Source: an uncultured beta proteobacterium
GTDB lineage: Bacteria > Pseudomonadota > Gammaproteobacteria > Burkholderiales > Burkholderiaceae_C
Direction of reading: 5' to 3'
DNA length: 39,216 nucleotides
Assembly: GCA_903869595.1 (NCBI GenBank)
Contig: CAIPZV010000035.1
Location: 1 to 39,216 of the forward strand
The notes beneath the pieces were generated by a model, which saw only the letters and a list, made by a program, of their open reading frames with translations, had not been told where the DNA came from and made no database searches. The position numbers and the translations under genes are program-made. Within the stretch, counting starts at the first letter, position 1, and each line of letters starts with the position of its first letter. Below are positions 1-8,971 of this stretch, one piece after another.

Positions 1-1044
1 AATATGTACTCTGGCGCGGGCATGCCTTTGCCGGTGTCCATGGTGCCGCTGGCAGGTGGCGTGGCCGGCATGGGCTTTGCCGTGCTGTTTGGCTATGTGA
101 CCACGCGCAAATCAGGCACCACCTTTGCCATGATTACCCTTGGCTTGGCCGAACTGGTGTTTGCCATGTCCTTGATGGTGCCCGAATTTTTCGGCGGCGA
201 AGGCGGCGTGTCGGGAAACCGCGTGGTCGGCGCGCCGGTGCTGGGTATTACGTATGGCCCGGCCGTGCAGGTTTATTACTTGATTGCCTTGTACACCCTG
301 GTCTGCGTGGTGCTGATGTACGCCTTTACCCAAACCCCGCTGGGCCGCTTGCTCAACGCGGTGCGCGATAACCCGGAACGGGTGGAATTTATTGGCTACA
401 ACCCGCAGCGCATCCGCTATACCGCTTTCATCATCGCCGGATTTTTTGCCGGCATATCGGGTGGCTTGGGCGCCTTGAATTTTGAAATTGTCAATGCCGA
501 GGTCGTGGGTGCGGCCCGATCCGGCGGCTATCTGCTGTTCACCTTTTTAGGCGGTGCCACATTCTTCTTCGGTCCCATACTCGGCGCGGTGTTGATGGTG
601 CTGGCTTTTGTCATGCTGAGCGAAATCACCAAGGCCTGGCTGCTGTATTTGGGCGCGGTGTTTATGCTGATGGTGATGTATGCGCCGGGCGGGCTCGCTA
701 GCCTGATCATGCTCAATCTGCGCGTCGCCCGCCACGGCAAGCTGCGTGCCCTGTCGTCGGTTTATGGATATTTGGCCCTGAGCGGCGCAGTGTGTGCGCT
801 GGGCTTTTCTGCGCTGGTAGAAATGGTGTACCACCGCCAGCTCGATGCCGCGATGGGTCCTGTGCTGCGATTTTTAGGCACGAGCTTGGACACTTCCTCA
901 GCCGCGCATTGGTCTGGATTGCTGGTGTACCTGGGTATCGGGGTGCTGTGTTTTGAATGGTCACGGCGCCGCTTTGCGCTGCAATGGAATGCGGTGCATC
1001 AAAGCATGGAGGACGAGCGCTTGCGCGCCGCTGTTACGCCATGA
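1..1044 (+). CDS. livM: Branched-chain amino acid-type ABC transporter permease LivM (5' partial)
   Basis: Inner-membrane permease of a hydrophobic amino acid transporter (HAAT family). The reading frame is open to the first base of the window and a codon precedes the first ATG at 4, so the true N-terminus (first membrane segments) lies outside. The BPD_transp_2 core is visible: hydrophobic segments, the cytoplasmic loop with the pattern GYNPQRIRYTAF around residues 129-140, and the following FFAGISGGLGAL segment. About 95 residues follow the core with two further hydrophobic stretches and a basic end, longer than minimal LivM proteins. The stop overlaps the livG start by ATGA, so the pair is translationally coupled. 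The neighbouring livG/livF support the call. Substrate is unknown; HAAT systems carry amino acids, amides, urea or aromatic and short carboxylates. A periplasmic binding protein and LivH are presumably upstream. Confidence 0.9.
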   Translation, partial: NMYSGAGMPLPVSMVPLAGGVAGMGFAVLFGYVTTRKSGTTFAMITLGLAELVFAMSLMVPEFFGGEGGVSGNRVVGAPVLGITYGPAVQVYYLIALYTLVCVVLMYAFTQTPLGRLLNAVRDNPERVEFIGYNPQRIRYTAFIIAGFFAGISGGLGALNFEIVNAEVVGAARSGGYLLFTFLGGATFFFGPILGAVLMVLAFVMLSEITKAWLLYLGAVFMLMVMYAPGGLASLIMLNLRVARHGKLRALSSVYGYLALSGAVCALGFSALVEMVYHRQLDAAMGPVLRFLGTSLDTSSAAHWSGLLVYLGIGVLCFEWSRRRFALQWNAVHQSMEDERLRAAVTP

Positions 1045-1838
1045 CAAGTCCTACGCTGGTACCGGCTTTGCAATTGCGCGATGTGCGAAAAAGCTTTGGC
1101 AAGACAGAGATTATTCGCGGCACCGACCTGGTGGTGCAGTCGGGCGAGCGCGTGGCCATCATTGGCCCTAACGGCGCGGGCAAGTCCACACTGTTTAACC
1201 TGATCAGCGGGCGTATGCCCTTAAGTGGTGGCGACATCTTGTTGCACGGGCAGTCGATCCAAGGCAAAAAGCCTTTTGAGATCAATCGCCTGGGCCTGTC
1301 GCGCAGTTTTCAGATCACCAATATCTTTCCTCAACTGAGCGTATTTGAAAACCTGCGTTGCAGCGTGCTCTGGAGCCTGGGCTATGGCTATAGCTTTTTG
1401 CGCTTTTTAGCCGATATGCACGATGCCAATGCCGCCGCCTTGGCGCTGATGCAGCGCATCGGCCTGGCGCGCAAACGCGATGTGCTGGCTATGGACTTGA
1501 CCTATGCCGAGCAGCGCGCTTTGGAAGTCGGTATCACCATTGGCGGCGGCGCCAATGTGATTTTGCTGGACGAACCCACAGCCGGTATGAGCGCCAGCGA
1601 AACCAGCCATTTTGTGGCTCTGATCCGCGATGCCACCGAGGGTAAAACCTTGCTGACGGTGGAGCACGATATGGGCGTGGTGTTCGGTCTTGCCGACAAA
1701 ATTGCGGTACTCGTGTATGGCGAAGTGATTGCCTTTGACACGCCTGAAGCGGTGCGCGCAGACCCGCGCGTGCAAGAGGCGTACCTGGGCTCTGCGGTGG
1801 CCGACGCCCAGGCCGACGCAGCGCAGCGGGGAGCATAA
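1041..1838 (+). CDS. livG: ABC transporter ATP-binding protein LivG
   Basis: Cytoplasmic ATPase subunit of the HAAT transporter, 265 aa. Start chosen at 1041 because this ATG overlaps the livM stop (ATGA) and gives the standard LivG length; an upstream in-frame ATG at 957 would run through livM. Walker A GPNGAGKST is canonical (residues 42-50, Lys49), the Q-loop Gln is at 91, Walker B plus catalytic Glu is LLDEP (Glu178), and the switch His is present in TVEHD (His209). The signature, usually LSYGEQ or LSGGQ, reads LTYAEQ (153-158), so the conserved glycine is Ala156. This residue is contributed to the ATP site of the partner LivF, which is also unusual (see findings). Family assignment is firm; substrate is not deducible. 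Confidence 0.92.
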   Translation: MTSPTLVPALQLRDVRKSFGKTEIIRGTDLVVQSGERVAIIGPNGAGKSTLFNLISGRMPLSGGDILLHGQSIQGKKPFEINRLGLSRSFQITNIFPQLSVFENLRCSVLWSLGYGYSFLRFLADMHDANAAALALMQRIGLARKRDVLAMDLTYAEQRALEVGITIGGGANVILLDEPTAGMSASETSHFVALIRDATEGKTLLTVEHDMGVVFGLADKIAVLVYGEVIAFDTPEAVRADPRVQEAYLGSAVADAQADAAQRGA

Positions 1839-1840
1839 GC

Positions 1841-2536
1841 ATGTTGCAGGTACAAGGCTTGAACGCGTTTTATGGCAAAAGCCATGTGCTGCACGGCGTG
1901 GATTTTCAGGTGGGTGATGGCGAAATTCTGGCGCTACTCGGGCGCAATGGCTCAGGCCGCTCCACCACGGCCAAAGCCATCATGGGTCTGGTCGATGCAC
2001 GGGGCTCTGTCCAGTGGAAAGGCCGGGAGGTGCTGGGTAAAAAGCCGTACCAAATCGCACAATTGGGTATGGGCTATGTGCCCGAGAACCGCGATATTTT
2101 TCCGCGCCTCACGGTGCACCAAAACCTGATGCTGGGTGAAAAATCCGGCCACAAAAACCCGCGCTGGACTTTTGAGAACATGTACGCCTTGTTCCCGCGC
2201 CTGCGCGAACGCGCAGACGTAGAAGCCGGCGTCTTATCCGGCGGCGAGCAGCAAATGCTGACCCTGTGCCGTACCTTGATGGGCGACCCGGACCTGGTCA
2301 TCATCGACGAACCCACCGAAGGCCTGGCGCCCAAGATCGTGGAACTGGTCGCCGGGTTTTTGCAAGCCTTGCGGGCGCGCGGCCTGTCGGTGCTGCTGAT
2401 TGAGCAAAAGCTGACGATTGCCATGCAAATTTCCGACCGCTGCCTGGTCATGGGCCATGGCAGCGTGGTGTTTGAGGGTACGCCCGCTGACTTGCAAGCC
2501 AACGCGGCAGTGCGTAAAGAGTGGCTGGAGGTCTGA
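1841..2536 (+). CDS. livF: ABC transporter ATP-binding protein LivF with Arg in Walker A
   Basis: Second ATPase subunit of the HAAT transporter, 231 aa, starting 2 nt after livG. The Walker A motif is GRNGSGRST (residues 34-42): the invariant Lys is replaced by Arg40 (codon cgc at 1958-1960). The signature LSGGE (132-136) and Walker B with catalytic Glu (IIDEP, Glu157) are intact. The switch His position is Gln189 (LLIEQK), which is usual for the LivF branch. LivF is expected to form a heterodimer with LivG under the LivH/LivM membrane pair. I recall Arg in this position in some Burkholderiales LivF homologues, so it may be a lineage feature and not a fresh mutation; this should be checked. 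The gene ends 133 nt before the next start. Confidence 0.92.
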   Translation: MLQVQGLNAFYGKSHVLHGVDFQVGDGEILALLGRNGSGRSTTAKAIMGLVDARGSVQWKGREVLGKKPYQIAQLGMGYVPENRDIFPRLTVHQNLMLGEKSGHKNPRWTFENMYALFPRLRERADVEAGVLSGGEQQMLTLCRTLMGDPDLVIIDEPTEGLAPKIVELVAGFLQALRARGLSVLLIEQKLTIAMQISDRCLVMGHGSVVFEGTPADLQANAAVRKEWLEV

Positions 2537-2590
2537 CGAAGCCCTTGTCTCAGTTGGGACAAAAATAAGTGCCCTCAGTGCAAAAAGCCC

Positions 2591-2596
2591 TACAAT
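2591..2596 (+). promoter_or_regulatory. Possible -10 element of the beta-oxidation array
   Basis: TACAAT within cctacaattt lies about 75 nt before the ATG at 2670 and 10 nt before the palindrome at 2606. No convincing -35 hexamer is found 16-18 nt upstream, so this is tentative. The same core CTACAAT is found before surE and ppsA. Confidence 0.3.
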
Positions 2597-2605
2597 TTAC
2601 AAAAA

Positions 2606-2619
2606 AGAACGGTCGTTCT
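2606..2619. promoter_or_regulatory. Inverted repeat AGAACG-GT-CGTTCT, candidate TetR-family operator
   Basis: Perfect 6-bp arms around a 2-bp centre, in the 133-nt gap between livF and the fadB-like gene, directly downstream of a TACAAT box. The form GAACGNNCGTTC resembles operators of TetR-family acyl-CoA-responsive repressors (for example the Thermus PaaR type, CNAACGNNCGTTNG). Position over or just after a transcription start fits repression of the downstream array. No regulator gene lies in the window, so the cognate protein is unknown. Confidence 0.5.
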
Positions 2620-2669
2620 ATTTTGTCTCTCCGTCTCCCCATTGCCGCATCGTTACAAGGAAAGCCAGC

Positions 2670-4769
2670 ATGACAGCGCATTACCAGGTTCAGGGCGATA
2701 TCGCTCTTATCACGCTCGACAACCCCCCGGTCAACGGCCTGGGCCATTCCACCCGGGTCGGCATTGCCGATGGCATGGCCAAAGCATTGGCCGATGCAGC
2801 GGTGCAAGCCATCATCATCACCGGCGCAGGCAAAGCCTTCTCGGGCGGCGCCGATATCCGCGAATTTGGTTCCTCCAAAGCCATGATGGAGCCCAACCTC
2901 AATAGCGTTATTTTGTTGCTGGAAAAATCTACCAAACCCGTCATCGCAGCTATCCATTCTGTGGCAATGGGCGGCGGTTTGGAGCTGGCCCTGGGTTGTC
3001 ACTACCGCATTGCAGCACCGGGTGCCAGCATCGCATTGCCAGAAGTCAAGTTAGGCCTACTGCCCGGCGCCGGTGGCACGCAACGCCTGCCGCGTGTGCT
3101 CGGCGTCGAAGCCGGCCTGAACATGGTGGTTTCGGGCGAAGCGATCAAGAGCGAAATGCTGGCCATGTTGCCGGGCCAAAAATTGTTCGACAAACTGTCC
3201 AAGTCTGTTGAAAGCCTGGCCGAAGAAGCCTTGGCATTTGCCCGCTCGGTAGCGGCCACGCGTCCGCTGCCCTTGGTGCGCGACCTGCCTTGCAAGCACC
3301 CGCTGGGCGACGCCTATTTCCAGTTCGCCCGCAATATGGTGGGCGCCATGGCTAAAAACTATCCGGCCCCGCTCAAGTGCATTGAGGCGGTGGAAGCCGC
3401 AGCCACCAAGAAGTTTGAAGAAGGCATGGCTACCGAGCGCCAGATTTTCATCAATTTGATGATGACGTCCGAGAGCCGCGCCCTGCGCCATTTGTTCCTG
3501 GGCGAGCGCGCAGCATCGAAGATCCCGGATATCGATTCCAGCGTTCAACAGCGCGAGATCAAGAGCGTGGCCATCATCGGCGCAGGCACCATGGGCGGCG
3601 GCATTGCCATGAACTTCATGAATGCCGGTATCAGCGTCAAGATGCTGGAGATGAAGCAAGAAGCCCTGGACAAAGGCGTGGCTACGATTCGCGGCAACTA
3701 CGAAGCCCAGGTCAAAAAAGGCAAACTCAAGCAAGACAAATACGAGCAGCGTATGGCACTTTTGTCCACCACCTTGAGCTACGACGAACTCAGCGGCACC
3801 GACATGGCGATCGAAGCTGTGTTTGAAGAAATCGGTGTGAAAGAAAAAGTGTTCAAAGAGCTGGACCGCGTGATGAAGCCCGGCGCGATTCTGGCGTCCA
3901 ACACCTCCACCTTGGACGTGAACAAGATCGCTGAATTCACCCAACGCCCCCAAGACGTGGTCGGCCTGCATTTCTTCAGCCCCGCCAATGTAATGAAGCT
4001 GCTCGAAGTGGTGCGCGGCGCCAAGACGGCTAAAGACGTGATGGCCACTTCCATGGCAGTCGCCAAGAAGATCCGCAAAACGGCAGTGGTCTCGGGCGTG
4101 TGCGATGGCTTCATCGGCAACCGCATGATCGAGCAATATGGCCGCCAGGGCGGCTTTTTGCTGGACGAAGGTTGCACGCCGCAGCAAGTGGACAAAGCCA
4201 TGGAGAAATTCGGCATGGCCATGGGCCCCTTCCGCATGGGCGATCTGGCCGGTAACGATATTGGCTGGGCTATCCGCAAGCGCCGCGCGGTGGAGCGCGC
4301 CACCATGAAGTACAGCAAAACCGCGGACCTATTGTGCGAGAAAGGCCGCTTCGGTCAAAAAACTGGCGCTGGTTGGTATGACTACCAACCCGGCAAACGC
4401 GACGCGATTCCCAATGCCGAAGTGGTCAAGATGATCGAAGACTACCGCGCCGCTAATGGCATCACGCCGCGCAAAATCAGCGACGAAGAAATCGTGCAGC
4501 GCCTGGTGTTTGCGCTGGTCAATGAAGCAGCGCATATTTTGGAAGAGGGCATTGCCAACAAGGCCAGCGATATCGATATCGCCTACATCTTTGGCTATGG
4601 CTTCCCTCCCTACCGTGGCGGCCCGATGTTGTACGCCGACGAAGTGGGCTTGTTCAACGTGGTGCAAGCCATGCACCGATTTGCCCAAAACCCGCTGGAC
4701 GATGCCAATTTCTGGAAGCCCGCGCCTTTGCTGGCGCGCCTGGCCGCGCAAGGTAAGACATTTAATTAA
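2670..4769 (+). CDS. Bifunctional enoyl-CoA hydratase / 3-hydroxyacyl-CoA dehydrogenase (FadB/FadJ type)
   Basis: Soluble beta-oxidation enzyme of 699 aa performing hydration of 2-enoyl-CoA and NAD-dependent oxidation of the 3-hydroxyacyl-CoA. Start at 2670 follows an AAGG sequence and begins exactly at the crotonase fold; the frame is open upstream but that part overlaps livF. The N-terminal crotonase domain (about 1-190) has both catalytic glutamates, Glu105 in GGGLELALG and Glu125 in LPEVKLG, plus the oxyanion loop GGADIRE. The NAD-binding motif [12 protein letters not shown] starts near residue 300 and the dehydrogenase His434 is in GLHFFSP. The C-terminal 3HCDH domain completes the usual fusion length. 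The thiolase follows after 9 nt. Enzymatic competence looks intact; chain-length preference cannot be read. Confidence 0.93.
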   Translation: MTAHYQVQGDIALITLDNPPVNGLGHSTRVGIADGMAKALADAAVQAIIITGAGKAFSGGADIREFGSSKAMMEPNLNSVILLLEKSTKPVIAAIHSVAMGGGLELALGCHYRIAAPGASIALPEVKLGLLPGAGGTQRLPRVLGVEAGLNMVVSGEAIKSEMLAMLPGQKLFDKLSKSVESLAEEALAFARSVAATRPLPLVRDLPCKHPLGDAYFQFARNMVGAMAKNYPAPLKCIEAVEAAATKKFEEGMATERQIFINLMMTSESRALRHLFLGERAASKIPDIDSSVQQREIKSVAIIGAGTMGGGIAMNFMNAGISVKMLEMKQEALDKGVATIRGNYEAQVKKGKLKQDKYEQRMALLSTTLSYDELSGTDMAIEAVFEEIGVKEKVFKELDRVMKPGAILASNTSTLDVNKIAEFTQRPQDVVGLHFFSPANVMKLLEVVRGAKTAKDVMATSMAVAKKIRKTAVVSGVCDGFIGNRMIEQYGRQGGFLLDEGCTPQQVDKAMEKFGMAMGPFRMGDLAGNDIGWAIRKRRAVERATMKYSKTADLLCEKGRFGQKTGAGWYDYQPGKRDAIPNAEVVKMIEDYRAANGITPRKISDEEIVQRLVFALVNEAAHILEEGIANKASDIDIAYIFGYGFPPYRGGPMLYADEVGLFNVVQAMHRFAQNPLDDANFWKPAPLLARLAAQGKTFN

Positions 4770-4778
4770 GGAACCACC

Positions 4779-5954
4779 ATGACTGCAGCAGTAATTGTTT
4801 CCACCGCCCGCACGCCCCTGACCAAAAGCTGGAAAGGCGCATTCAATATGACCCACGGCGCCACCATGGGCGGCCATGTGGTCGAGCACGCGATCAAGCG
4901 CGCCGGCATCGACGCCGCTGAGGTCGATGACGTCATCATGGGCTGTGGCACGCCCGAGGGCGCCACTGGCGCCAACATCGCGCGCCAAATCGCCTTGCGC
5001 GCCGGTTGCCCGGTCAGCGTCTCGGGCATGACGATCAACCGTTTTTGCTCTTCCGGACTGCAAACCATTGCCACGGCGGCGCAACGCATTTTGGCCAATG
5101 AAGGCGATATTTACGTGGCCGGCGGCCTCGAAGCTATCTCTTGCACCGCGCAGGAAATGAACAAACACATGCTGGCCGACCCCTGGCTGCAAAAAAACAA
5201 GCCCGAGGTGTATTGGGCGATGTTGCAAACCGCCGAGCAAGTGGCCAAGCGCTACAACATTAGCCGCGAAGCCATGGACCAGTACGGCGCGGCCAGCCAG
5301 CAAAAAGCCTCTGCTGCTTTGGAGAAAGGTCTGTTCAAAGACGAGATCGCCCCGATCAAAGTGACCATGGGCGTGGCCGACAAAGTCATGGGCATGATGA
5401 CCAAGCAAGTAACGGTCTCTGATGACGAAGGCATTCGCGCCGGTACTACCTACGAAGGCATCAAAGATTTGCGCTCTGCGCTGCCCGGTGGCATGGTGTC
5501 GGCGGGTAACGCCAGCCAGTTGTCCGACGGTGCCGGTGCGGTGGTCGTAATGCACGAGAAAATCGCCGAGCAAAAAGGCCTTAAGCCTTTGGGCCGTTTC
5601 TTGGGCTTTGCGGTAGCCGGTTGCGAGCCTGACGAAATGGGCATCGGACCCGTGTACGCGGTACCCAAAGTGCTCAAGCGCCTGGGACTGACGGTGGCTG
5701 ATATCGACCTGTGGGAACTCAACGAAGCTTTTGCCGTGCAAGTGCTGTACTGCCGCGACAAGCTCGGCATTCCGGCAGACAAGCTCAACGTTAATGGTGG
5801 GGCGATTGCCGTGGGGCATCCTTTTGGTATGAGCGGTCAGCGTTTGACCGGCCACGCCTTGATCGAAGGCAAGCGCCGTGGTGCCAAGCGGGTGTGCGTC
5901 ACCATGTGTATCGGCGGCGGCATGGGCGCGGCGGGTATTTTTGAAGTCTTGTAA
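4779..5954 (+). CDS. Acetyl-CoA C-acyltransferase (thiolase)
   Basis: Thiolase of 391 aa, catalysing CoA-dependent cleavage of 3-ketoacyl-CoA, the last step of beta-oxidation. The catalytic set is complete: nucleophile Cys90 in NRFCSSGLQ, His347 in [11 protein letters not shown], and acid/base Cys377 in [11 protein letters not shown]. The start at 4779 is preceded by aaggaacc at good spacing and lies 9 nt after the fusion enzyme, the familiar alpha/beta order of fatty-acid oxidation complexes. A biosynthetic acetoacetyl-CoA thiolase role is possible by sequence alone, but the neighbours favour degradation. Confidence 0.93.
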   Translation: MTAAVIVSTARTPLTKSWKGAFNMTHGATMGGHVVEHAIKRAGIDAAEVDDVIMGCGTPEGATGANIARQIALRAGCPVSVSGMTINRFCSSGLQTIATAAQRILANEGDIYVAGGLEAISCTAQEMNKHMLADPWLQKNKPEVYWAMLQTAEQVAKRYNISREAMDQYGAASQQKASAALEKGLFKDEIAPIKVTMGVADKVMGMMTKQVTVSDDEGIRAGTTYEGIKDLRSALPGGMVSAGNASQLSDGAGAVVVMHEKIAEQKGLKPLGRFLGFAVAGCEPDEMGIGPVYAVPKVLKRLGLTVADIDLWELNEAFAVQVLYCRDKLGIPADKLNVNGGAIAVGHPFGMSGQRLTGHALIEGKRRGAKRVCVTMCIGGGMGAAGIFEVL

Positions 5955-5966
5955 AGGACGCTTGCT

Positions 5967-7820
5967 ATGAAGCTGCGCGCAACCATCGATTTTTTATTGC
6001 ACGATTGGTTGCGCACAGAGCAGCTCAGCAGTCGCGCGCGCTTTGCAGACCATTCGCGCGAAACCTTTGACGCGGTGTTCGATACCTGCGAACGCATTGC
6101 GCGTGAGAAATACGCGCCGTTTAACCGCTTAGTGGACATCGAAGAGCCGCGCTTTGACGGCGAGAAGGTGATCTTGCCGCAGGCCAGCAAAGACGCTGCC
6201 GATGCCTATGCCGCATCGGGCATGCTGAGCGCAGCGCAGGACTATGACATCGGCGGTATGCAACTACCCTACAGCGTAGAGGCCGCAGCCAATGCATTTT
6301 TTGCCTGCGCCTCGGTGGGTATTGGTACCAGCATGCTCACCACGGGCAATGCCAATTTGCTCATGGTGCACGGCACTGAAGCGCAAAAAAAGGTATTTGC
6401 GCTGCAGGAATTTTCGGGCCGCTTTTCCGGCACCATGTGTTTGAGCGAGCCGCAAGCGGGCTCTAGCCTGTCGGATATCGTGACCCGCGCCGTGCCCGAT
6501 GGCGAAGACCACGCAGATGACGCCTTGGGGCCGCGCTACCGCCTCAAAGGCAACAAGATGTGGATTTCCAGCGGTGAGCACGAGCTCAGCGAGAACATCA
6601 TCCATTTGGTGCTGGCCAAAATCCCGGATGCGCAGGGCAAGCTGGTGCCTGGCACGCGCGGTATTTCGCTCTTCATCGTACCCAAAAAAATGGTCGATGT
6701 ACAAGGCGAATTAACCGGAGTGCGCAATGACGTGGCCCTGGCCGGACTGAACCACAAGCTAGGTTGGCGCGGTACGACTAATACGCTGCTCAACTTCGGC
6801 GAGGGCAAATTTCCGGTGGGCAGCAGCGCGGGACTAGATGGCAAGGGCGCGGGTGCAATTGGCTATTTGGTAGGCCAACCGGGCGAGGGTTTGCGCTGCA
6901 TGTTCCATATGATGAACGAAGCGCGCATCGGCGTAGGTATTGCCGCCACCATGCTCGGCCTGGCTGGCTATTACGCTTCGCTGGACTATGCGCAAAACCG
7001 ACCCCAGGGGCGACCCATGGGCGCCGGTGGTAAAGACGCCTCGCAGCCGCAGGTACGCATCATTGAGCACACCGACATCAAGCGCATGCTCTTGGCCCAA
7101 AAAAGCTATGGCGAAGGCGCTTTGGCGCTGGCTTTGTACTGCGCCCGGCTGGTGGATGAACAGCACACGGCAGATGCCGCAGCCGCAGACGATGCGCGCC
7201 TGTTGCTCGAAGTGCTGACCCCGATTGCCAAGAGCTGGCCCAGCGAATGGTGCCTGGAAGCCAATTCCTTGGCCATCCAGGTGCACGGCGGATATGGTTA
7301 TACACGGGACTTTCCGGTGGAGCAATACTGGCGCGACAACCGCCTCAATATGATCCACGAAGGTACCCACGGCATCCAGGCCCTGGACCTGTTGGGCCGC
7401 AAAGTGCTGATGGAAAACGGCAAAGGCATGGAATTGCTGGCCACGCGCATGCACGCTACCATGGCCCGCGCTGGCAGCCATGCTGCCTTGGGCGCTCATG
7501 CCTCAGCGCTGGGGCAAGCGCTAGGGCAAGTGGGCGGCGCTACCCGCGCCGCCTGGGCCACCGGCGTGCCCGCCGAGGCCCTGGCCAACGCCGTGCCCTA
7601 TATGCAGGCCTTTGGCCACACGGTACTGGCCTGGATCTGGCTGGATGTGGCCTGCGCCGCGCTGGAGTCCGATCCGCGAGGGCAGGGGTTGGCCACCCAA
7701 GGGCGCCTGGGTGCTGCCCAATTCTTCTTTAACTATGAGTTGCCGAAAATCGGGGCCTGGTTGTCTGTGGTTCAATCCAGGGATATGACTTGCGCAACAT
7801 TCCCCGAGGAGGCGTTTTAA
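5967..7820 (+). CDS. Acyl-CoA dehydrogenase, large (about 600 aa) type
   Basis: Flavoprotein of 617 aa that introduces the 2,3 double bond into acyl-CoA and passes electrons to ETF. The order is N-terminal helical domain, central beta domain with GTMCLSEPQAGSSL (about 150-165) and KMWISSGEH, then the C-terminal helical domain with catalytic Glu465 in MIHEGTHGIQ. Roughly 130 residues follow, the C-terminal extension of the larger acyl-CoA dehydrogenase group. The start is preceded by aaaggacg, 12 nt after the thiolase stop. With the two preceding genes it makes a full beta-oxidation spiral. Chain length and branching specificity cannot be read. Confidence 0.92.
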   Translation: MKLRATIDFLLHDWLRTEQLSSRARFADHSRETFDAVFDTCERIAREKYAPFNRLVDIEEPRFDGEKVILPQASKDAADAYAASGMLSAAQDYDIGGMQLPYSVEAAANAFFACASVGIGTSMLTTGNANLLMVHGTEAQKKVFALQEFSGRFSGTMCLSEPQAGSSLSDIVTRAVPDGEDHADDALGPRYRLKGNKMWISSGEHELSENIIHLVLAKIPDAQGKLVPGTRGISLFIVPKKMVDVQGELTGVRNDVALAGLNHKLGWRGTTNTLLNFGEGKFPVGSSAGLDGKGAGAIGYLVGQPGEGLRCMFHMMNEARIGVGIAATMLGLAGYYASLDYAQNRPQGRPMGAGGKDASQPQVRIIEHTDIKRMLLAQKSYGEGALALALYCARLVDEQHTADAAAADDARLLLEVLTPIAKSWPSEWCLEANSLAIQVHGGYGYTRDFPVEQYWRDNRLNMIHEGTHGIQALDLLGRKVLMENGKGMELLATRMHATMARAGSHAALGAHASALGQALGQVGGATRAAWATGVPAEALANAVPYMQAFGHTVLAWIWLDVACAALESDPRGQGLATQGRLGAAQFFFNYELPKIGAWLSVVQSRDMTCATFPEEAF

Positions 7821-8056
7821 TGGCATTTTTTAAGAAGTACAACGGCACCACCGACGTGCGATTGCTGCGCCTAGAGCGCGTGATCTGGATCCTTATTTAC
7901 GGCGGCTTGCTTTCCACGGTACTCTCTGGCTTTGCCCGCGACGCGGGGGCCCAGGGCCATGTGGCGCTATTGGTGTGCGGCTTGTTTGCCGTGGCAGCCG
8001 GTGTGGTTCTGATCGTAGTGCGCTCGCGCTTGCGCGAAGAAGACAGCGCCTCTTAG
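7820..8056 (+). CDS. Small membrane protein of unknown function, 78 aa
   Basis: Not a family I recognise. The ATG at 7820 shares its A with the stop of the acyl-CoA dehydrogenase (TAATG) and has a strong gaggagg ribosome-binding site at 7805-7811, so it is very probably real and translationally coupled. The protein has a basic N-terminus (FFKKYNG), two hydrophobic segments at about residues 22-38 and 47-66, and a charged C-terminus (RSRLREEDSAS), predicting a two-pass inner-membrane protein with both ends in the cytoplasm. Position suggests a link to the dehydrogenase, for example membrane anchoring or electron transfer, but that is only inference from context. Confidence 0.8.
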   Translation: MAFFKKYNGTTDVRLLRLERVIWILIYGGLLSTVLSGFARDAGAQGHVALLVCGLFAVAAGVVLIVVRSRLREEDSAS

Positions 8057-8179
8057 GCGACGCGGCCCGGCAGCAGCCCCAGTGCGGGTATCGCTGCTGC
8101 GACATGGCTTGGGCCCGTGAGCGGTAAAAATCCCCCCTATTGGCGGCGATATTTCTTTGACACTTTTTGGAACACCTCT

Positions 8180-8971
8180 ATGACACGCACGATTCAACAA
8201 CTATTTGACCTGACCGGCAAAACCGCGCTGGTGACCGGTGGTTCACGCGGCCTCGGTTTGCAAATGGCCCATGCTCTGGGCGAAGCCGGTGCCAAGATCA
8301 TGCTCAGCTCGCGCAAAGCCGAAGACCTGGAGCAAGCCGCCGCCGAGTTGCAAGCCGCAGGCATTGATGCCCGCTGGATCGCCGCCGATTGCGCCAAAGA
8401 CAGCGAAATCGCCCGCTTGGCCGATGAAACCTTGCAACGCATGGGCGACGTGGACATTTTGGTCAACAACGCTGGTGCGGCCTGGGGCTCTCCCGCTGAA
8501 GACCATCCCATCGACGCCTGGGACAAAGTGATGAACCTCAATGTGCGCGGTTACTTTTTACTGAGCCAAGCCATTGCTAAGAAAAGCATGATTGCGCGTC
8601 GCTCGGGCCGCATCATCAATGTCGCCTCTATTGCCGGCTTGGGCGGCAACCCCGAAGGCATGAACACCCTGGCCTACAACACCTCCAAAGGCGCGGTCAT
8701 CAACTTCACCCGCACCCTGGGCGCTGAGTGGGGCAAGTACAACATCACCGTCAACGCGATTTGTCCAGGCTTTTTCCCCAGCAAAATGACCGCTGGTACG
8801 CTCAAAGCCATGGGCGAAGAGCGCCTGGCAGCGCACGCGCCGCTCAAGCGCCTGGGCGATGACGAAGACCTCAAAGGCCTATGCCTGTTGTATGCGTCTG
8901 ACGCCGGCAAACACATTACCGGCCAATGGCTGGCAGTGGACGGCGGCGTGAGCGTGGTGACGGGTGGCTGA
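8180..8971 (+). CDS. SDR family NAD(P)-dependent oxidoreductase
   Basis: Classical short-chain dehydrogenase of 263 aa. The cofactor motif TGGSRGLG is near the N-terminus, NNAG follows in the middle, and the catalytic residues are Ser150 (NVASIAG), Tyr166 and Lys170 (YNTSK). The C-terminal part KHITGQWLAVDGG is typical of FabG/gluconate-5-dehydrogenase-like members. Start chosen at 8180, where the SDR fold begins; an in-frame ATG at 8117 adds 21 residues without similarity to the fold. It is separated from the small membrane gene by 123 nt, in which I see no clear promoter or terminator. Likely acts on a hydroxyl/keto intermediate of the array. Confidence 0.9.
   Translation: MTRTIQQLFDLTGKTALVTGGSRGLGLQMAHALGEAGAKIMLSSRKAEDLEQAAAELQAAGIDARWIAADCAKDSEIARLADETLQRMGDVDILVNNAGAAWGSPAEDHPIDAWDKVMNLNVRGYFLLSQAIAKKSMIARRSGRIINVASIAGLGGNPEGMNTLAYNTSKGAVINFTRTLGAEWGKYNITVNAICPGFFPSKMTAGTLKAMGEERLAAHAPLKRLGDDEDLKGLCLLYASDAGKHITGQWLAVDGGVSVVTGG

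Noticed and set aside
3057..4187. Minus-strand open frame of 376 codons inside the fadB-like gene
   Set aside because: Same reasons: low-complexity His-rich product, no ribosome site, fully covered by a conserved gene.
4329..5855. Long minus-strand open frame (508 codons) across the fusion enzyme and thiolase genes
   Set aside because: It is antisense to two clearly functional enzymes, its translation is His/Gly/Ala-rich without any domain, and it is a typical by-product of GC-biased third positions.
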